In this document: positions 16,538-25,689 of the stretch, in pieces
Layout of the letters: every line of letters starts with the position of its first letter
How positions within the stretch are numbered: the stretch's first letter is position 1
Assembly: GCA_017548065.1 (NCBI GenBank)
Contig: JAFYNQ010000107.1
Span: forward strand, 1-38,582
Origin: Oscillospiraceae bacterium
Lineage (GTDB): Bacteria > Bacillota > Clostridia > Oscillospirales > Oscillospiraceae
Direction: 5' to 3'
DNA: 38,582 nt
Notes under the pieces: generated by a model
Database searches by the model: none
Told to the model about the DNA's origin: nothing
The model's input: only the letters and a program-made list of their open reading frames with translations
Made by a program: the position numbers and the translations under genes

Positions 16538-17296
16538 ATGAATTTTACGGGAAAAACCGCCATTGCTACCGGTGCGGCATCGGGTATGGGTCTGCTGTTC
16601 TGTCAGAACTTTGCCCGGTTGGGCGGCAATGTGGTGCTTTGTGATATTAACGAAGAAGCCTTGCAGTCCCATACGGAGGCAATCAACGCAGAGGGGAAGG
16701 GCAGGGCTGTCTTTTCTGTGTGCGATGTCCGTGACTATGACCGGGTGACCGCAACTTGCGATTTGGCGGTGGAGACCTTTGGCAGTATTGATGTGATGGT
16801 AAACTTCGCCGGTGGTAATTCTGCCCGTGTGTTCAAGGTTCCCAGGGAGCAGGAATTTCCGGACATTCCCATTGAGGTATTTGATTGGGGCATTGACGTG
16901 AATCTCAAGGGCGCATTCTATTTTGACCATGCGGTCATGAAGCAGATGCGGCAGCAGCAAAGCGGCCTGATTATAAACATTGGCTCCATTACCGGCGCAG
17001 AGGGCACAAGCAAGGGTATGGACTACGCTGTTTCCAAGGCAGGTCTTATGTACGGACTTACCAAATCTCTGGCACAGTACGGCGCGCAGTATGGTGTGCG
17101 CTGTGTCTGTGTGTCCCCCGGCCCGGTGTTGACCCGTCCTGCTATGGCAAAAATGAAGACACTTCTGGGCAGAGCCGCCGAACCCCAGGAGATCATTGAT
17201 TTGATTTTGTTTATTGCCTCGGATAAGGGTCAGTTTATCAACGGTGAAAACATTATGATCGACGGCGGCAGAAATGCCATGAAGAGGGGATCGTAA
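16538..17296 (+). CDS. Short-chain dehydrogenase/reductase
   Basis: This encodes 252 residues, standard for a classical SDR. GGAGG precedes the ATG. The NAD(P) site is ATGAASGMG near residue 11; D37 at the end of beta-2 (LCDINEE) favours NAD(H). The NFAGG motif, the catalytic serine in NIGSITG and Y-x-x-x-K in YAVSK follow, and the C-terminus has the usual INGENIMIDGG. It oxidises or reduces an alcohol/ketone of unknown identity. It is the first gene of a three-gene operon; its TAA overlaps the next ATG by one base. Confidence 0.92.
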   Translation: MNFTGKTAIATGAASGMGLLFCQNFARLGGNVVLCDINEEALQSHTEAINAEGKGRAVFSVCDVRDYDRVTATCDLAVETFGSIDVMVNFAGGNSARVFKVPREQEFPDIPIEVFDWGIDVNLKGAFYFDHAVMKQMRQQQSGLIINIGSITGAEGTSKGMDYAVSKAGLMYGLTKSLAQYGAQYGVRCVCVSPGPVLTRPAMAKMKTLLGRAAEPQEIIDLILFIASDKGQFINGENIMIDGGRNAMKRGS

Positions 17297-18054
17297 TGAA
17301 AACTTTTTTGAAATATGACAAGCCCCTCCTGACCACGATTTTGCAGTGCCGCTACCCGGAGGTGGCGCTGCACCGCATTGAAAAGGCGATAGAGCTGGGC
17401 ACGGATGCCTTTGGATTGCAAACGGAATCACTGCTGCCGGAATACCGGAATGAGAAAACCATCCGCAGTCTGTTTGAAGCCATGGGGGAGTGTCCCATCT
17501 ACGCAACCCGTTACCGCCCCGATAAATCCAGCGATGCACTGGACGAAGAACTGTCCGGCGAAATACTGAAATTGGCAGACTACGGTGCGACCCTTTGTGA
17601 TGTGATGGGTGACCTTTACTGCAAACACCCCGACGAGCTGACCACAGACCCGGCGGCGGTGAAAAAACAGCTGGCGCTGATTGACAAGCTTCACGAAAAG
17701 GGCGCAGAGGTGCTGATGTCCTCTCACTTGTACCGCTATGCACCGGCTGAACGTGTGCTGGAGATCGGCTTGGAGCAACAAAAACGTGGGGCAGACGTAG
17801 TAAAGATCGTCACAAAGGCAAATAACGATGCGCAGCTGCTGGAGTGCTTCCGTGCCATCACCCTTTTGAAGGAAAATCTTTCCGTGCCGTTTCTGTTCCT
17901 GGCAGGCGGCAGCCGCAACGCACTGATCCGCCGCATAGGCCCGAACCTGGGCTGCTGCATGTATCTTTGTGTCTATGAGCATGACGAATATTCCACAAAG
18001 GCACAGCCCCTGCTTTCCAAGGTGAAGGCAATACGAGATAATATGGAGTGGTAA
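17296..18054 (+). CDS. Type I 3-dehydroquinate dehydratase-like protein (class I aldolase fold)
   Basis: This encodes 252 residues, the AroD size. The alignment is clearest in the second half: VLMSSHLYRYAPAE carries the conserved histidine (H144) and GADVVKIVTKANN carries the Schiff-base lysine (K170). The substrate-binding region differs from true AroD: where E-W-R-x-D is expected after the second strand there is DAFGLQTESLL, and the late S-x-x-G-x-x-S-R loop is LAGGSRNALIRR. It probably belongs to the fold and chemistry class, but a housekeeping shikimate role is doubtful. Its place between an SDR and a quinone-oxidoreductase-type enzyme suggests a catabolic pathway. Confidence 0.75.
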   Translation: MKTFLKYDKPLLTTILQCRYPEVALHRIEKAIELGTDAFGLQTESLLPEYRNEKTIRSLFEAMGECPIYATRYRPDKSSDALDEELSGEILKLADYGATLCDVMGDLYCKHPDELTTDPAAVKKQLALIDKLHEKGAEVLMSSHLYRYAPAERVLEIGLEQQKRGADVVKIVTKANNDAQLLECFRAITLLKENLSVPFLFLAGGSRNALIRRIGPNLGCCMYLCVYEHDEYSTKAQPLLSKVKAIRDNMEW

Positions 18055-18057
18055 AAG

Positions 18058-19041
18058 ATGAAAGCGATTTTAATTAACGACGATAAGTCCCTTCGTTGGG
18101 ACAACGTGGCGGATCCCATCTGCGGCGCAGAGGACTGCATTGTAAAAATTGAAGCTGCCGGTGTGAACCGTGCGGACCTTTTGCAGCGTGAGGGCGGTTA
18201 TCCGCCTCCTCCCGGCTGCCCCGACTGGATGGGTCTGGAAATTGCCGGTACCATTACCCAGGTGGGCGAAGAGGCGGCAAAGAAATCCCCCTGGAAGGTG
18301 GGCGACAAGGTCTGCGCACTGTTGGGTGGCGGCGGCTACGCACAGTATGCCAATATTAAATATGATATGCTGATGCCTATTCCCGAAGGCTGCAGCGTTA
18401 CCCACGCCGCAGGTCTGCCGGAGGCATTTGCCACAGCGTATTTGAATCTGTTCCACGAGGGCGGTGCCAAGGCTGGGGACACCCTTTTGATCACCGGCGG
18501 CAACAGTGGTCTTGCCAGTGTTACCATCCGTATGGCTAAGGCCTTCGGTCTGCGTGTGATCACCACTGTGCGCTCCAAAGAGAAGGCAGAGGCGATCCGG
18601 GACCTGGGCGCCGATATCATCGTCAATACCGCAGAGGAATCTCTTATTGACGTACTGCAGGCAGAGCTGGCAGCCGGTGGCGGTGTGGATGTGGCAATTG
18701 ATTGCCTGGGCGGTGAAAATATGGGCAAGTATATCCATTACCTGAAGCATGGCGCCCGTTGGATCATGATCGCAGCCCTGGCAGGCACGGACACCCATAT
18801 TGACCTGAAAAATATTTACGTCCGCAACGTGCGGATCATCGGCAGCACCCTCCGCTCCCGCACCCCGGAATTCAAGGCAGCGCTGCTGGCGGAGCTGACG
18901 GAAAAGGTGTGGCCCCTGGTCACCGCCGGAAAGATCGTACCCACCATTTACAAGGCCCTTCCCATTACCCAGGCAGAAGCAGCGCAGGAGCTGCTGTACA
19001 AAAGCCAGAGCGTGGGCAAGGTGATTTTGACAGTAGAATAA
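18058..19041 (+). CDS. Quinone oxidoreductase, PIG3-type MDR family
   Basis: This encodes 327 residues of the zinc-independent medium-chain reductase family. Signatures: the N-terminal AAGVNRADLLQREGGYPPPP followed by GLEIAGT is the PIG3/quinone-oxidoreductase hallmark. A Rossmann domain follows (TLLITGGNSGLASVTIRMAK, near 145), and the C-terminal catalytic domain resumes after about 270. No structural zinc cysteine set is seen. It would use NADPH to reduce quinones or enones. It starts 3 bases after the previous stop and ends the operon. Its stop codon lies inside a 49-bp sequence repeated exactly after the giant gene downstream. Confidence 0.9.
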   Translation: MKAILINDDKSLRWDNVADPICGAEDCIVKIEAAGVNRADLLQREGGYPPPPGCPDWMGLEIAGTITQVGEEAAKKSPWKVGDKVCALLGGGGYAQYANIKYDMLMPIPEGCSVTHAAGLPEAFATAYLNLFHEGGAKAGDTLLITGGNSGLASVTIRMAKAFGLRVITTVRSKEKAEAIRDLGADIIVNTAEESLIDVLQAELAAGGGVDVAIDCLGGENMGKYIHYLKHGARWIMIAALAGTDTHIDLKNIYVRNVRIIGSTLRSRTPEFKAALLAELTEKVWPLVTAGKIVPTIYKALPITQAEAAQELLYKSQSVGKVILTVE

Positions 19042-19086
19042 ACCCCAATAAAAGACGGGACACCGATTTTACTCGGTGTCCCGTTT
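19038..19086 (+). terminator. Terminator within a 49-bp exact repeat, copy 1
   Basis: A 12-bp stem ACGGGACACCGA (19055-19066) pairs with TCGGTGTCCCGT (19073-19084). The whole stretch from one base before the TAA stop to the T-run is identical to 25082-25130. Confidence 0.9.
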
Positions 19087-19121
19087 ACTATATAAACACG
19101 AATTTCTGCGTTTTTTTAACC

Positions 19122-19150
19122 TTGCCTTTTTCCTATATTTATACTAAAAT
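19122..19150 (+). promoter_or_regulatory. Sigma-A promoter of giant gene 1
   Basis: TTGCCT (19122-19127), 17 bp, TAAAAT (19145-19150). The leader is A-rich and carries AGGGAG before the ATG at 19185. Confidence 0.7.
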
Positions 19151-19184
19151 ATAAATATTAAAAATAGGAAGGGAGAAAAACCTT

Positions 19185-22100
19185 ATGAAGAGAATCTTAT
19201 CTCTTATCTGTGTCCTTGCAATGGTGCTGGGTATGATCACTGTACCTGCGTTTGCAACGGAGGCAGAAACACTTCAGGAAAAGGTGGACAGTTATACCTC
19301 CGGCACCATCACCTTAACTGAAAATGCGGAAAAACTGGTGGTCAATGCCAATACCTACATTGACCTGAACGGTTATTCCATTGACGGTATCTCCGTGGCT
19401 GACGGTGCTACTGTGTACGTAAGCGACAGCCAGACCGATGACTACACCGTCGCTGACGGCGTCTACGGCGCAATTACCGGTATCACCGGCGCTGTGGAAG
19501 CTGCCCAGGGCTATGTAGCCGTGGAGGAGAACAACACTGTTTCCTTCCACCGTGTGGACCTGGCGATCAAGTCCATGAGCCTCCGTCCCGGTGTTGCCGG
19601 TGTGTACTACACCAGCAGCTTTGCCGCTGACGAGGTGGTGTCCGCCAAGGTGGAGTCCTACGGCGTGGCGCTGAGCGTTGTGGAAGCACCCAATGCCGAG
19701 AACCTGGACGTTCACTGCGGTTACTCTGTGCTGTATGACTTCGGCGCAGGTCAGAAGAGCGGCACACTGCTCACTGACATTATGACCCAGGCAAACAACG
19801 ATGCTACCAATGCCCGCAATGCGGCTATGGAGGTCTACGGCAGAGCTTATATTAAGACTGCTGACGGCTATGCCTTCGGCGCTGTGGCTGTTCGCAGCCT
19901 GCAGCAGCAGGTGGAAGCCATTGATGCCATCCTGGGCAACCTGAACGCTACTCAGAAGGCCGGCATCGCTGCTTTCTACAACACCTATAAGGCAGCTATG
20001 GAGAACTGGAACATCCCCAACCTCCGTGGTGAGCAGCTGGGTGATATCGTGATCGCTGTTCCCGTGGAGAGCGAAAACGGTGTTGTTACCGAAACGGTTA
20101 CCATTGAGCAGGACGGTATGTCCATCACTGTGCCCTTCGGCACACTGCTGGCTGCCGGCGCTACCGAGCTGACTTTGAATGTTACCAAGAAGGCACAGTC
20201 CGACAGCGGCATTGAAGCTGCTGCCGGCGAGACCCTGATGCCCTTTGATGTGCATGTGGAAGGTGTCTCCTCCGAGAACACTGTCCCTCTGACCGTGGCA
20301 CTGGGTAAGGTGATGCCCGAGAACCTGAACATGGGCAACTACAGCATTTACCACGTGGAAAAGGGCGAAACCAAGGAAATGACCCTGGTCTCCGGCGATG
20401 AGGAATTCACCGCCCACAACCAGTTCAAGTACACCCTGGACGGCGAGCTTACCCTCCACATGGCAACCTTCTCCGAGGTGGCAGCGCTGACCAATGACAC
20501 CAACGTGTGGAACGGCGGCATTGCAACCTCCTTTGGCGGCGGTACCGGCGCAGAGGCTGACCCCTACCTGATCCGCAACGCTGACCAGCTGGCATACCTG
20601 AACGTACTGGTTTCTGCAGATGATCAGGCTTATGTGGAAGCTTCCTACAAGCTGCTGTCTGATATTGACTTCGGCGGCGAGGAAAACAGCCACGTCTGGT
20701 ATCCCATCGGCTACTGGCACCGGGGTGAAGGCAAAAACAGCGCAGGTGAAGATACCTGGTACACCTACGGCGGCGCCTTCATGGGTACGTTTGACGGCAA
20801 CGGACATAAGGTATCCAATATCTATCAGAACACATGGATCATGGACGGTAACTATGATTACGGTTACTGGGATGAGGCCATGGGTCTCTTCGGCTATGTC
20901 TACGAAGGCACAATCAAGAACCTGACCGTTGAGAACTTCTCCTCCGACGGTGAGTTCACACCCACCGGCTGTGTGACTGCGTATGCAACCGATTCCACCT
21001 TTGAAAACATCTCTTTGGTGAGCTGTAATCCCCGTGTGTATAACACCGGCAACGGTGGTATCGTAGGTATCGGCGGCCTCACCACTGACACGGAAGAGGA
21101 TAAGCTGACCTTTAATAACATCACCATTGACAACTCCAATAAGATCACCGCTCTGTGGGGCAGCTGGGACGTTGCCTGCGGTGGCCTGGTGGGTATGTTC
21201 CGTGGCGCAGGTCAGGTGTACATGAACAACTGTCACGTTGCTGCACAGATCGACGTTTACAACGACGTCTGCGGTAACTATCAGTATTACTGGTATCGCT
21301 ATGCCGGTATGCTCATCGGTACCAACAAGAACATGATCACGGATGAAAATGGCTATACTGTTCCTGAAACCAGCAAGTTCCATGCAACGAATTGTACCGT
21401 CCACTTCGGTGATTGGAACAATTATTACTACTGCGAGCTGGTTGCCAACTCCCTGGCATCCTACACCCACGATCACCAGTTCAGCCGTCTGACGGAAATC
21501 AAGAGCCTTGATGAGATCAAGACCGGCGATACCTGGACAAAGACCGGCAACTTTGTTCTGTTCACTGACAGAACAAGAGATGTTGAAACCGCAACGTGTT
21601 TCCATATTGTGAAGGCAGAGGACGGCTCTTTCAAGCGCCATATGCACGAAGACGAGGGCACAGAAATTGTCAACGGCGAGCCGGTTCTGAAGGAAGATAA
21701 GCAGATCGTCTACCTGCCCTTCAACCAGCTGTTCACCGGTTACGGCTGGGGCGTTAAGCACATCCCTGTCTACAACGGTGAAGACTATGCATTTGAAGGC
21801 GTTACTATCCTGGACAGACTGCCCCAGTCCAATGTGAAGTTTGAAAACATCCTGAACAATACCCTGGCACAGAATAAGGAAAATCTGGTCATTGCAGAGA
21901 ATACCGTTCTCACTGCAGGTCAGCTTTTTGCAGAAGCAGAAAACGTTGATGATATCCAGAGGGGCAATGTGCAGATCTTCGTATCTCCCGCAGACGAAAA
22001 CAGCACTGTTGAGCCTGTCTCTGTTGTATGCGACGAGAACTGGACTGCCGAGAGCATCCGGTTCAAGGGTCGTGGTAAGGCAACCGTCACCATCACCGAC

Positions 22101-25085
22101 TACTATTTCTGTACTCCCACCGTTATCAACCTGACCGTAGGCAGCATCAACGATGCCGCCGAGGCTATGGTATTTGAAGGCGAGGAAAACGTGGATGCAC
22201 TTTGCCCCGTTTGTGCAGCAGTTGTAACCTGGAATCCTTTGGATTCTCAATACTTTACGGTGAAGGAAGTTACCACCGGAAATCGCCATGAGCACTACTA
22301 TGCATCTGCTGAAAGAACCTACAGCAACAGCAGCTGGTACATGGTTTCCGAACTGTCGAACGGTTCCAATAAGGTCGCTATGTGCCTGAACCTGAACGAT
22401 CAGACACTGACCAGTACCGTGCGTGCGCTGGTTGTTGACGGCGGCAGAGCTACCTTGAATATTATGGGCAACGGTACCGTCATTGGCGCCGGTACAGATC
22501 CGAGCACTTCCACCGGTACAGTTCCGTCCCGTGGTGCAGTGGACTCCACCGGTATGCTGAATCTTTACGGCGGCACTTACCGATCCAGCAGTAATGTGCA
22601 GCCTGTACTGTCCCTGAGAGGCAGCGGCGAAAATGCAATTACCAATATGTACGAGGATGTTACCATTGACCGTACAGAAACCAAGGGCTTGGGCGTATTT
22701 CTCTATGAAAACCACAAGCTGAATATGTATGGCGGCACCATCATTGGTGGCGACAGCACTGACGTTGAATTCACCAACAGCAAAGGTGCTGTGAAAACAG
22801 TCAATGGTGGCAATCTGTGGATTTATGCATTTAGTTCTGATGCAGATTATTCTGTTGAGTTTAATATGTACGGCGGTACTGTTACCGGCGGCAAGGATAC
22901 CAACGGCGGCAACATTTACCTTTATGGCAACAATAAAAATAATGCTTCTGTGGTGAATATTCAGGGCGGTATGATCACAGATGGCGAGATCTATGTTACC
23001 GGTAAGTCTGCGGTTGTCAGCCTTTCCGGCGCTCCTCAGGTGGATCAGCTTCGGTTGAATGACGGCAAACAGCTTACTGTGGGTCAGTTGTCTGAAACAG
23101 CACGGGTAAACATTGCCGCAATGACCACGGATGCGTCAAAGGAAGATGCAGACAAGATTATTGCTTCCGGCTTGGCGCTGGAAAACGAAGCGCTTTATGA
23201 GACCGTATTTAAGGCAACAAGAAGCGACCTGACTGTCCGTATGGACAAAGAGGGCGATGACTATGTGCTGAAGCTGGCAGAAATCTGTCCTCACTGTAAC
23301 GATACCGTGGAGTGGATAGAACTGACAGACAGCAATTTGAAGAATTACCGCATCAAAACTGTGATTGACGAAGAGACCACCCGTTACCAGATGACCGGCG
23401 GTCACTATAAGCTGTCTGAGAATGTGGACTATGAAACGCAGATATATGTTGGTCTGGCAACCGACGAGGTTTCCACTGAAGTGATTATGGACCTCAATGG
23501 TTATAGTTTCGGCTCTACCACCGGAAGATGTATGCTGCTTACCTCCAAGTCTGCGGCGAAGGCGTTTGTGATGGATAGCACACCTGACGAAAACGGTGTA
23601 ATGTATGGCACATATACGACGGGTTCCGGCGTAATCTATCTGTATTCCGGCACAGAGTTTAATTTCTATTCCGGTAACATTGACTCTTATGGTACGCCCC
23701 ATGTTGCCGGTACGATCTACGGAAACGGCGGCACGTTTAATATGTATGGAGGTACCTTGAAGGCCCCTGACACAACCTACGGTCTTGGTGGCGTTATCTA
23801 TGCGAAAAGCTCTTCAAAGATCAATATATTAGGCGGCTATGTGGAAGGCGGTAACGCGGTGTCCTATGATACAAACTCTGGTCAGGGCGGTGCGATCTAT
23901 GCCACCGGTAGCGGCACAGTGGTCACTATTGAGAATGCTACCATCGGTGCAGGCACGGCAGAGCACTCAGGCGGTACGATCTACGTCACTGCAAGTGCGG
24001 AGGTCAATATTGAAAATGCCTCCATCGGTGCAGGTACAACAAACTACGGCGGTACCTTCTATGTAAACAATGCCACACTGAATATCAAAGAATCTGTGAT
24101 AGCAGGCGGTAGAGCCACTGAATACGGCGGCATGTTCTATACCAGAACTTCTGCTAAGGTTACAGTTGAGGACTCGCAGCTGGGTGTAGCAACCTCTGCT
24201 TCCGGTGGCGGCGTGTTCTACGGCCTTAGCAGTTCTGAGATGAACATTATCAACTGCACGCTGGAAGCATCCAGCTCTGACGGTAGCGGCGGTGTTTTGA
24301 GATGCACCAACAGCACTCTGAACCTTACAGGTACTACGATTAAGGGTGGCAGTACGGAAAAGAGTGGCGGCATCCTGTATGCTGAGGGAGCAACAGTGAC
24401 CATCACAGACAATGTGATTAAGGGTGGAACTGCAACCGGTAGCGGTGGTGTCTTGTATGTCGGCGTGTATGAAAGCGGCACAACAAAACTGGCATCAACA
24501 CTGAACGTTACGGGCACCACATTTGAGGGTGGCACTTCGGGCGCTAGCGGTGGTATTATGTATATCAGCGCAAGTGAAGTTAATATTGACGATTGTACTT
24601 TCGCAGGCGGCACCGCTAAAAATTACGGTGCTACTGTCTATGCGGCACAGTCTGTCATGAATATTAACGATTCCTCTTTTGCGAAGGGCACTTCAGGCTC
24701 CAGTGGTACAATCTGGTTCACTCAGGCGGGCGGCAAGCTGAACCTGACCGGATCTACCAGTGTGAACGGAAGACTTCGTTTTTATGAGACTGCTGAAGAA
24801 ATCACTGTCAGCAACACAGTACAGCTTGAAGATCTGTATTTGTCGAATGTTTCTGCCGAAAAGGTGAAGCTGGGCGCATTGGAAGCAGGCGCAAGTATTA
24901 CAGTGCGTGGTATGGATGGCGCATTTACCGCAGCAAACGAAAATGCGGCAGACTACCTGCAATACTTCAACCTCCACAGCACACTTGCGGATACGAAGGA
25001 AATCGTAGTGATTGACAACCAGCTTGTTGTGCAGGACAAAACAACTGAACCCGCAGAACCCGAAGCAACCGAACCCCAGGCATAA
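19185..25085 (+). CDS. Giant secreted beta-helix protein, paralogue 1
   Basis: This encodes 1966 residues. A signal peptide (1-24) ends AFA|T. Residues about 25-435 form an N-terminal region shared with paralogue 2, including the IDLNGYSI motif. A GLUG/DLNG-like region with YLIRNADQLAYL, LLSDIDFGG and GTFDGNGHKV comes next (about 455-800), then an Ig-like module (about 880-990; ITDYYFCTPTVINLTV). Two CPxC modules (C1007/C1010 and C1368/C1371) each open a CPxC-...-V-x-W unit. From about residue 1530 to 1845 roughly 12 rungs carry GG-x-[IVFLM]-Y every 25-32 residues, a right-handed parallel beta-helix. The tail is Pro/Glu/Thr-rich, with no LPXTG motif or membrane anchor, so it may be released or bound non-covalently. 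A host- or matrix-facing adhesin role is inferred. Confidence 0.85.
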   Translation: MKRILSLICVLAMVLGMITVPAFATEAETLQEKVDSYTSGTITLTENAEKLVVNANTYIDLNGYSIDGISVADGATVYVSDSQTDDYTVADGVYGAITGITGAVEAAQGYVAVEENNTVSFHRVDLAIKSMSLRPGVAGVYYTSSFAADEVVSAKVESYGVALSVVEAPNAENLDVHCGYSVLYDFGAGQKSGTLLTDIMTQANNDATNARNAAMEVYGRAYIKTADGYAFGAVAVRSLQQQVEAIDAILGNLNATQKAGIAAFYNTYKAAMENWNIPNLRGEQLGDIVIAVPVESENGVVTETVTIEQDGMSITVPFGTLLAAGATELTLNVTKKAQSDSGIEAAAGETLMPFDVHVEGVSSENTVPLTVALGKVMPENLNMGNYSIYHVEKGETKEMTLVSGDEEFTAHNQFKYTLDGELTLHMATFSEVAALTNDTNVWNGGIATSFGGGTGAEADPYLIRNADQLAYLNVLVSADDQAYVEASYKLLSDIDFGGEENSHVWYPIGYWHRGEGKNSAGEDTWYTYGGAFMGTFDGNGHKVSNIYQNTWIMDGNYDYGYWDEAMGLFGYVYEGTIKNLTVENFSSDGEFTPTGCVTAYATDSTFENISLVSCNPRVYNTGNGGIVGIGGLTTDTEEDKLTFNNITIDNSNKITALWGSWDVACGGLVGMFRGAGQVYMNNCHVAAQIDVYNDVCGNYQYYWYRYAGMLIGTNKNMITDENGYTVPETSKFHATNCTVHFGDWNNYYYCELVANSLASYTHDHQFSRLTEIKSLDEIKTGDTWTKTGNFVLFTDRTRDVETATCFHIVKAEDGSFKRHMHEDEGTEIVNGEPVLKEDKQIVYLPFNQLFTGYGWGVKHIPVYNGEDYAFEGVTILDRLPQSNVKFENILNNTLAQNKENLVIAENTVLTAGQLFAEAENVDDIQRGNVQIFVSPADENSTVEPVSVVCDENWTAESIRFKGRGKATVTITDYYFCTPTVINLTVGSINDAAEAMVFEGEENVDALCPVCAAVVTWNPLDSQYFTVKEVTTGNRHEHYYASAERTYSNSSWYMVSELSNGSNKVAMCLNLNDQTLTSTVRALVVDGGRATLNIMGNGTVIGAGTDPSTSTGTVPSRGAVDSTGMLNLYGGTYRSSSNVQPVLSLRGSGENAITNMYEDVTIDRTETKGLGVFLYENHKLNMYGGTIIGGDSTDVEFTNSKGAVKTVNGGNLWIYAFSSDADYSVEFNMYGGTVTGGKDTNGGNIYLYGNNKNNASVVNIQGGMITDGEIYVTGKSAVVSLSGAPQVDQLRLNDGKQLTVGQLSETARVNIAAMTTDASKEDADKIIASGLALENEALYETVFKATRSDLTVRMDKEGDDYVLKLAEICPHCNDTVEWIELTDSNLKNYRIKTVIDEETTRYQMTGGHYKLSENVDYETQIYVGLATDEVSTEVIMDLNGYSFGSTTGRCMLLTSKSAAKAFVMDSTPDENGVMYGTYTTGSGVIYLYSGTEFNFYSGNIDSYGTPHVAGTIYGNGGTFNMYGGTLKAPDTTYGLGGVIYAKSSSKINILGGYVEGGNAVSYDTNSGQGGAIYATGSGTVVTIENATIGAGTAEHSGGTIYVTASAEVNIENASIGAGTTNYGGTFYVNNATLNIKESVIAGGRATEYGGMFYTRTSAKVTVEDSQLGVATSASGGGVFYGLSSSEMNIINCTLEASSSDGSGGVLRCTNSTLNLTGTTIKGGSTEKSGGILYAEGATVTITDNVIKGGTATGSGGVLYVGVYESGTTKLASTLNVTGTTFEGGTSGASGGIMYISASEVNIDDCTFAGGTAKNYGATVYAAQSVMNINDSSFAKGTSGSSGTIWFTQAGGKLNLTGSTSVNGRLRFYETAEEITVSNTVQLEDLYLSNVSAEKVKLGALEAGASITVRGMDGAFTAANENAADYLQYFNLHSTLADTKEIVVIDNQLVVQDKTTEPAEPEATEPQA
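23785..24720 (+). repeat. Degenerate protein-level beta-helix rungs in giant gene 1
   Basis: About 12 coding repeats of roughly 80-95 bases each encode the rung motif GG-x-[IVFLM]-Y followed by a beta strand and a T/N/S-rich turn. DNA copies are diverged, so this is an old repeat rather than a recent tandem expansion. Confidence 0.75.
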
Positions 25086-25130
25086 ACCCCAATAAAAGAC
25101 GGGACACCGATTTTACTCGGTGTCCCGTTT
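25082..25130 (+). terminator. Terminator within a 49-bp exact repeat, copy 2
   Basis: Identical to 19038-19086 from one base before the stop codon to the T-run; stem ACGGGACACCGA starts at 25099. The two copies bracket giant gene 1. Confidence 0.9.
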
Positions 25131-25141
25131 CTTTCGTATTT

Positions 25142-25226
25142 GTAGGGAATGCATTTATGCATTCCGCCTTGTGGCAGTACCTGCAATCTGCAAAGCGACC
25201 ACGGAACGGATGAATCCGTTCCCTGC
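25142..25226. repeat. Inverted pair of GTAGGG palindromes (REP/BIME-like)
   Basis: Type A, GTAGGG then a GGAATGCAT/ATGCATTCC stem (25142-25168), is followed 33 bases later by type B in the opposite orientation: the GGAACGGAT/ATCCGTTCC stem at 25203-25222 ending CTGC. It lies between the convergent ends of giant gene 1 and the AcnX operon. The design matches REP pairs served by RAYT transposases. Confidence 0.8.
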
Positions 25227-25241
25227 AAGGTCAGCGCAAAA

Positions 25242-25685
25242 TCAATCAACGCACACAGTGCCGTCTTCCCGGATGGTGATGGACATGCCGTCTTTGACAT
25301 ATTCCAAAAATTCCTCGCCCAGGCTGTCCACAACGGGCATCTTCACATCCGGCAGCCAAACGGATGCCAGGATAGAACCGGCTGCTGCTAAAGAATCAAT
25401 GGGCTTGCTGAACAGCATGCAGGCAGGCTGGCGCTCCATGGCGCAGGCGCAGTACAGCACCAGGCCGCCGGTGGTGGAGCCGATGGTCTGGGGCAGGCAC
25501 AGTGCCTTGCCCAGCATCTGCTTGCCGTACAGATCGGGGTTGTTCTGATCACCGCAGGTGGCGGTCTTGTCACCAAACTGCAGTGCCTTCTGGAAGGAGG
25601 CCAGGGTGTTCAGTCCGCCGTGGGAAACCAGCGCTTCCGCAGTGACTGTGCCGGGGGCAACGATTCTTCCTTTAAATTCTCTCAT
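25242..25685 (-). CDS. Aconitase X swivel-domain (small) subunit
   Basis: This encodes 147 residues of the AcnX small-subunit family (formerly DUF126). The hallmark LPQTIGSTTGGLVL segment is present near residue 65, with GRIVAPGTVTAEALVS at the N-terminus. In characterised AcnX enzymes this swivel domain closes over the iron-containing catalytic subunit to dehydrate hydroxy acids, such as cis-3-hydroxyproline in bacteria. The start at 25685 has AGGAG inside the end of the large-subunit gene, 4 bases from its stop, so the subunits are co-translated. It ends next to the REP-like pair; no T-rich terminator is seen on this strand. Confidence 0.9.
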   Translation of the reverse strand: MREFKGRIVAPGTVTAEALVSHGGLNTLASFQKALQFGDKTATCGDQNNPDLYGKQMLGKALCLPQTIGSTTGGLVLYCACAMERQPACMLFSKPIDSLAAAGSILASVWLPDVKMPVVDSLGEEFLEYVKDGMSITIREDGTVCVD

Positions 25686-25689
25686 ACCC

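Noticed and set aside
19314-22715. Very long open frame on the minus strand opposite giant gene 1
   Set aside because: It mirrors the codon bias of the real gene, has no ribosome site or family motif, and the plus strand has a signal peptide and promoter.
23785-24720. Regularly spaced repeats that might be a CRISPR array
   Set aside because: They are diverged coding repeats in an open frame, with spacing set by protein rungs, not identical repeats with unique spacers.
25120-25548. Small open frame downstream of giant gene 1
   Set aside because: It crosses the terminator and the palindrome pair and then runs antisense to the AcnX small subunit.
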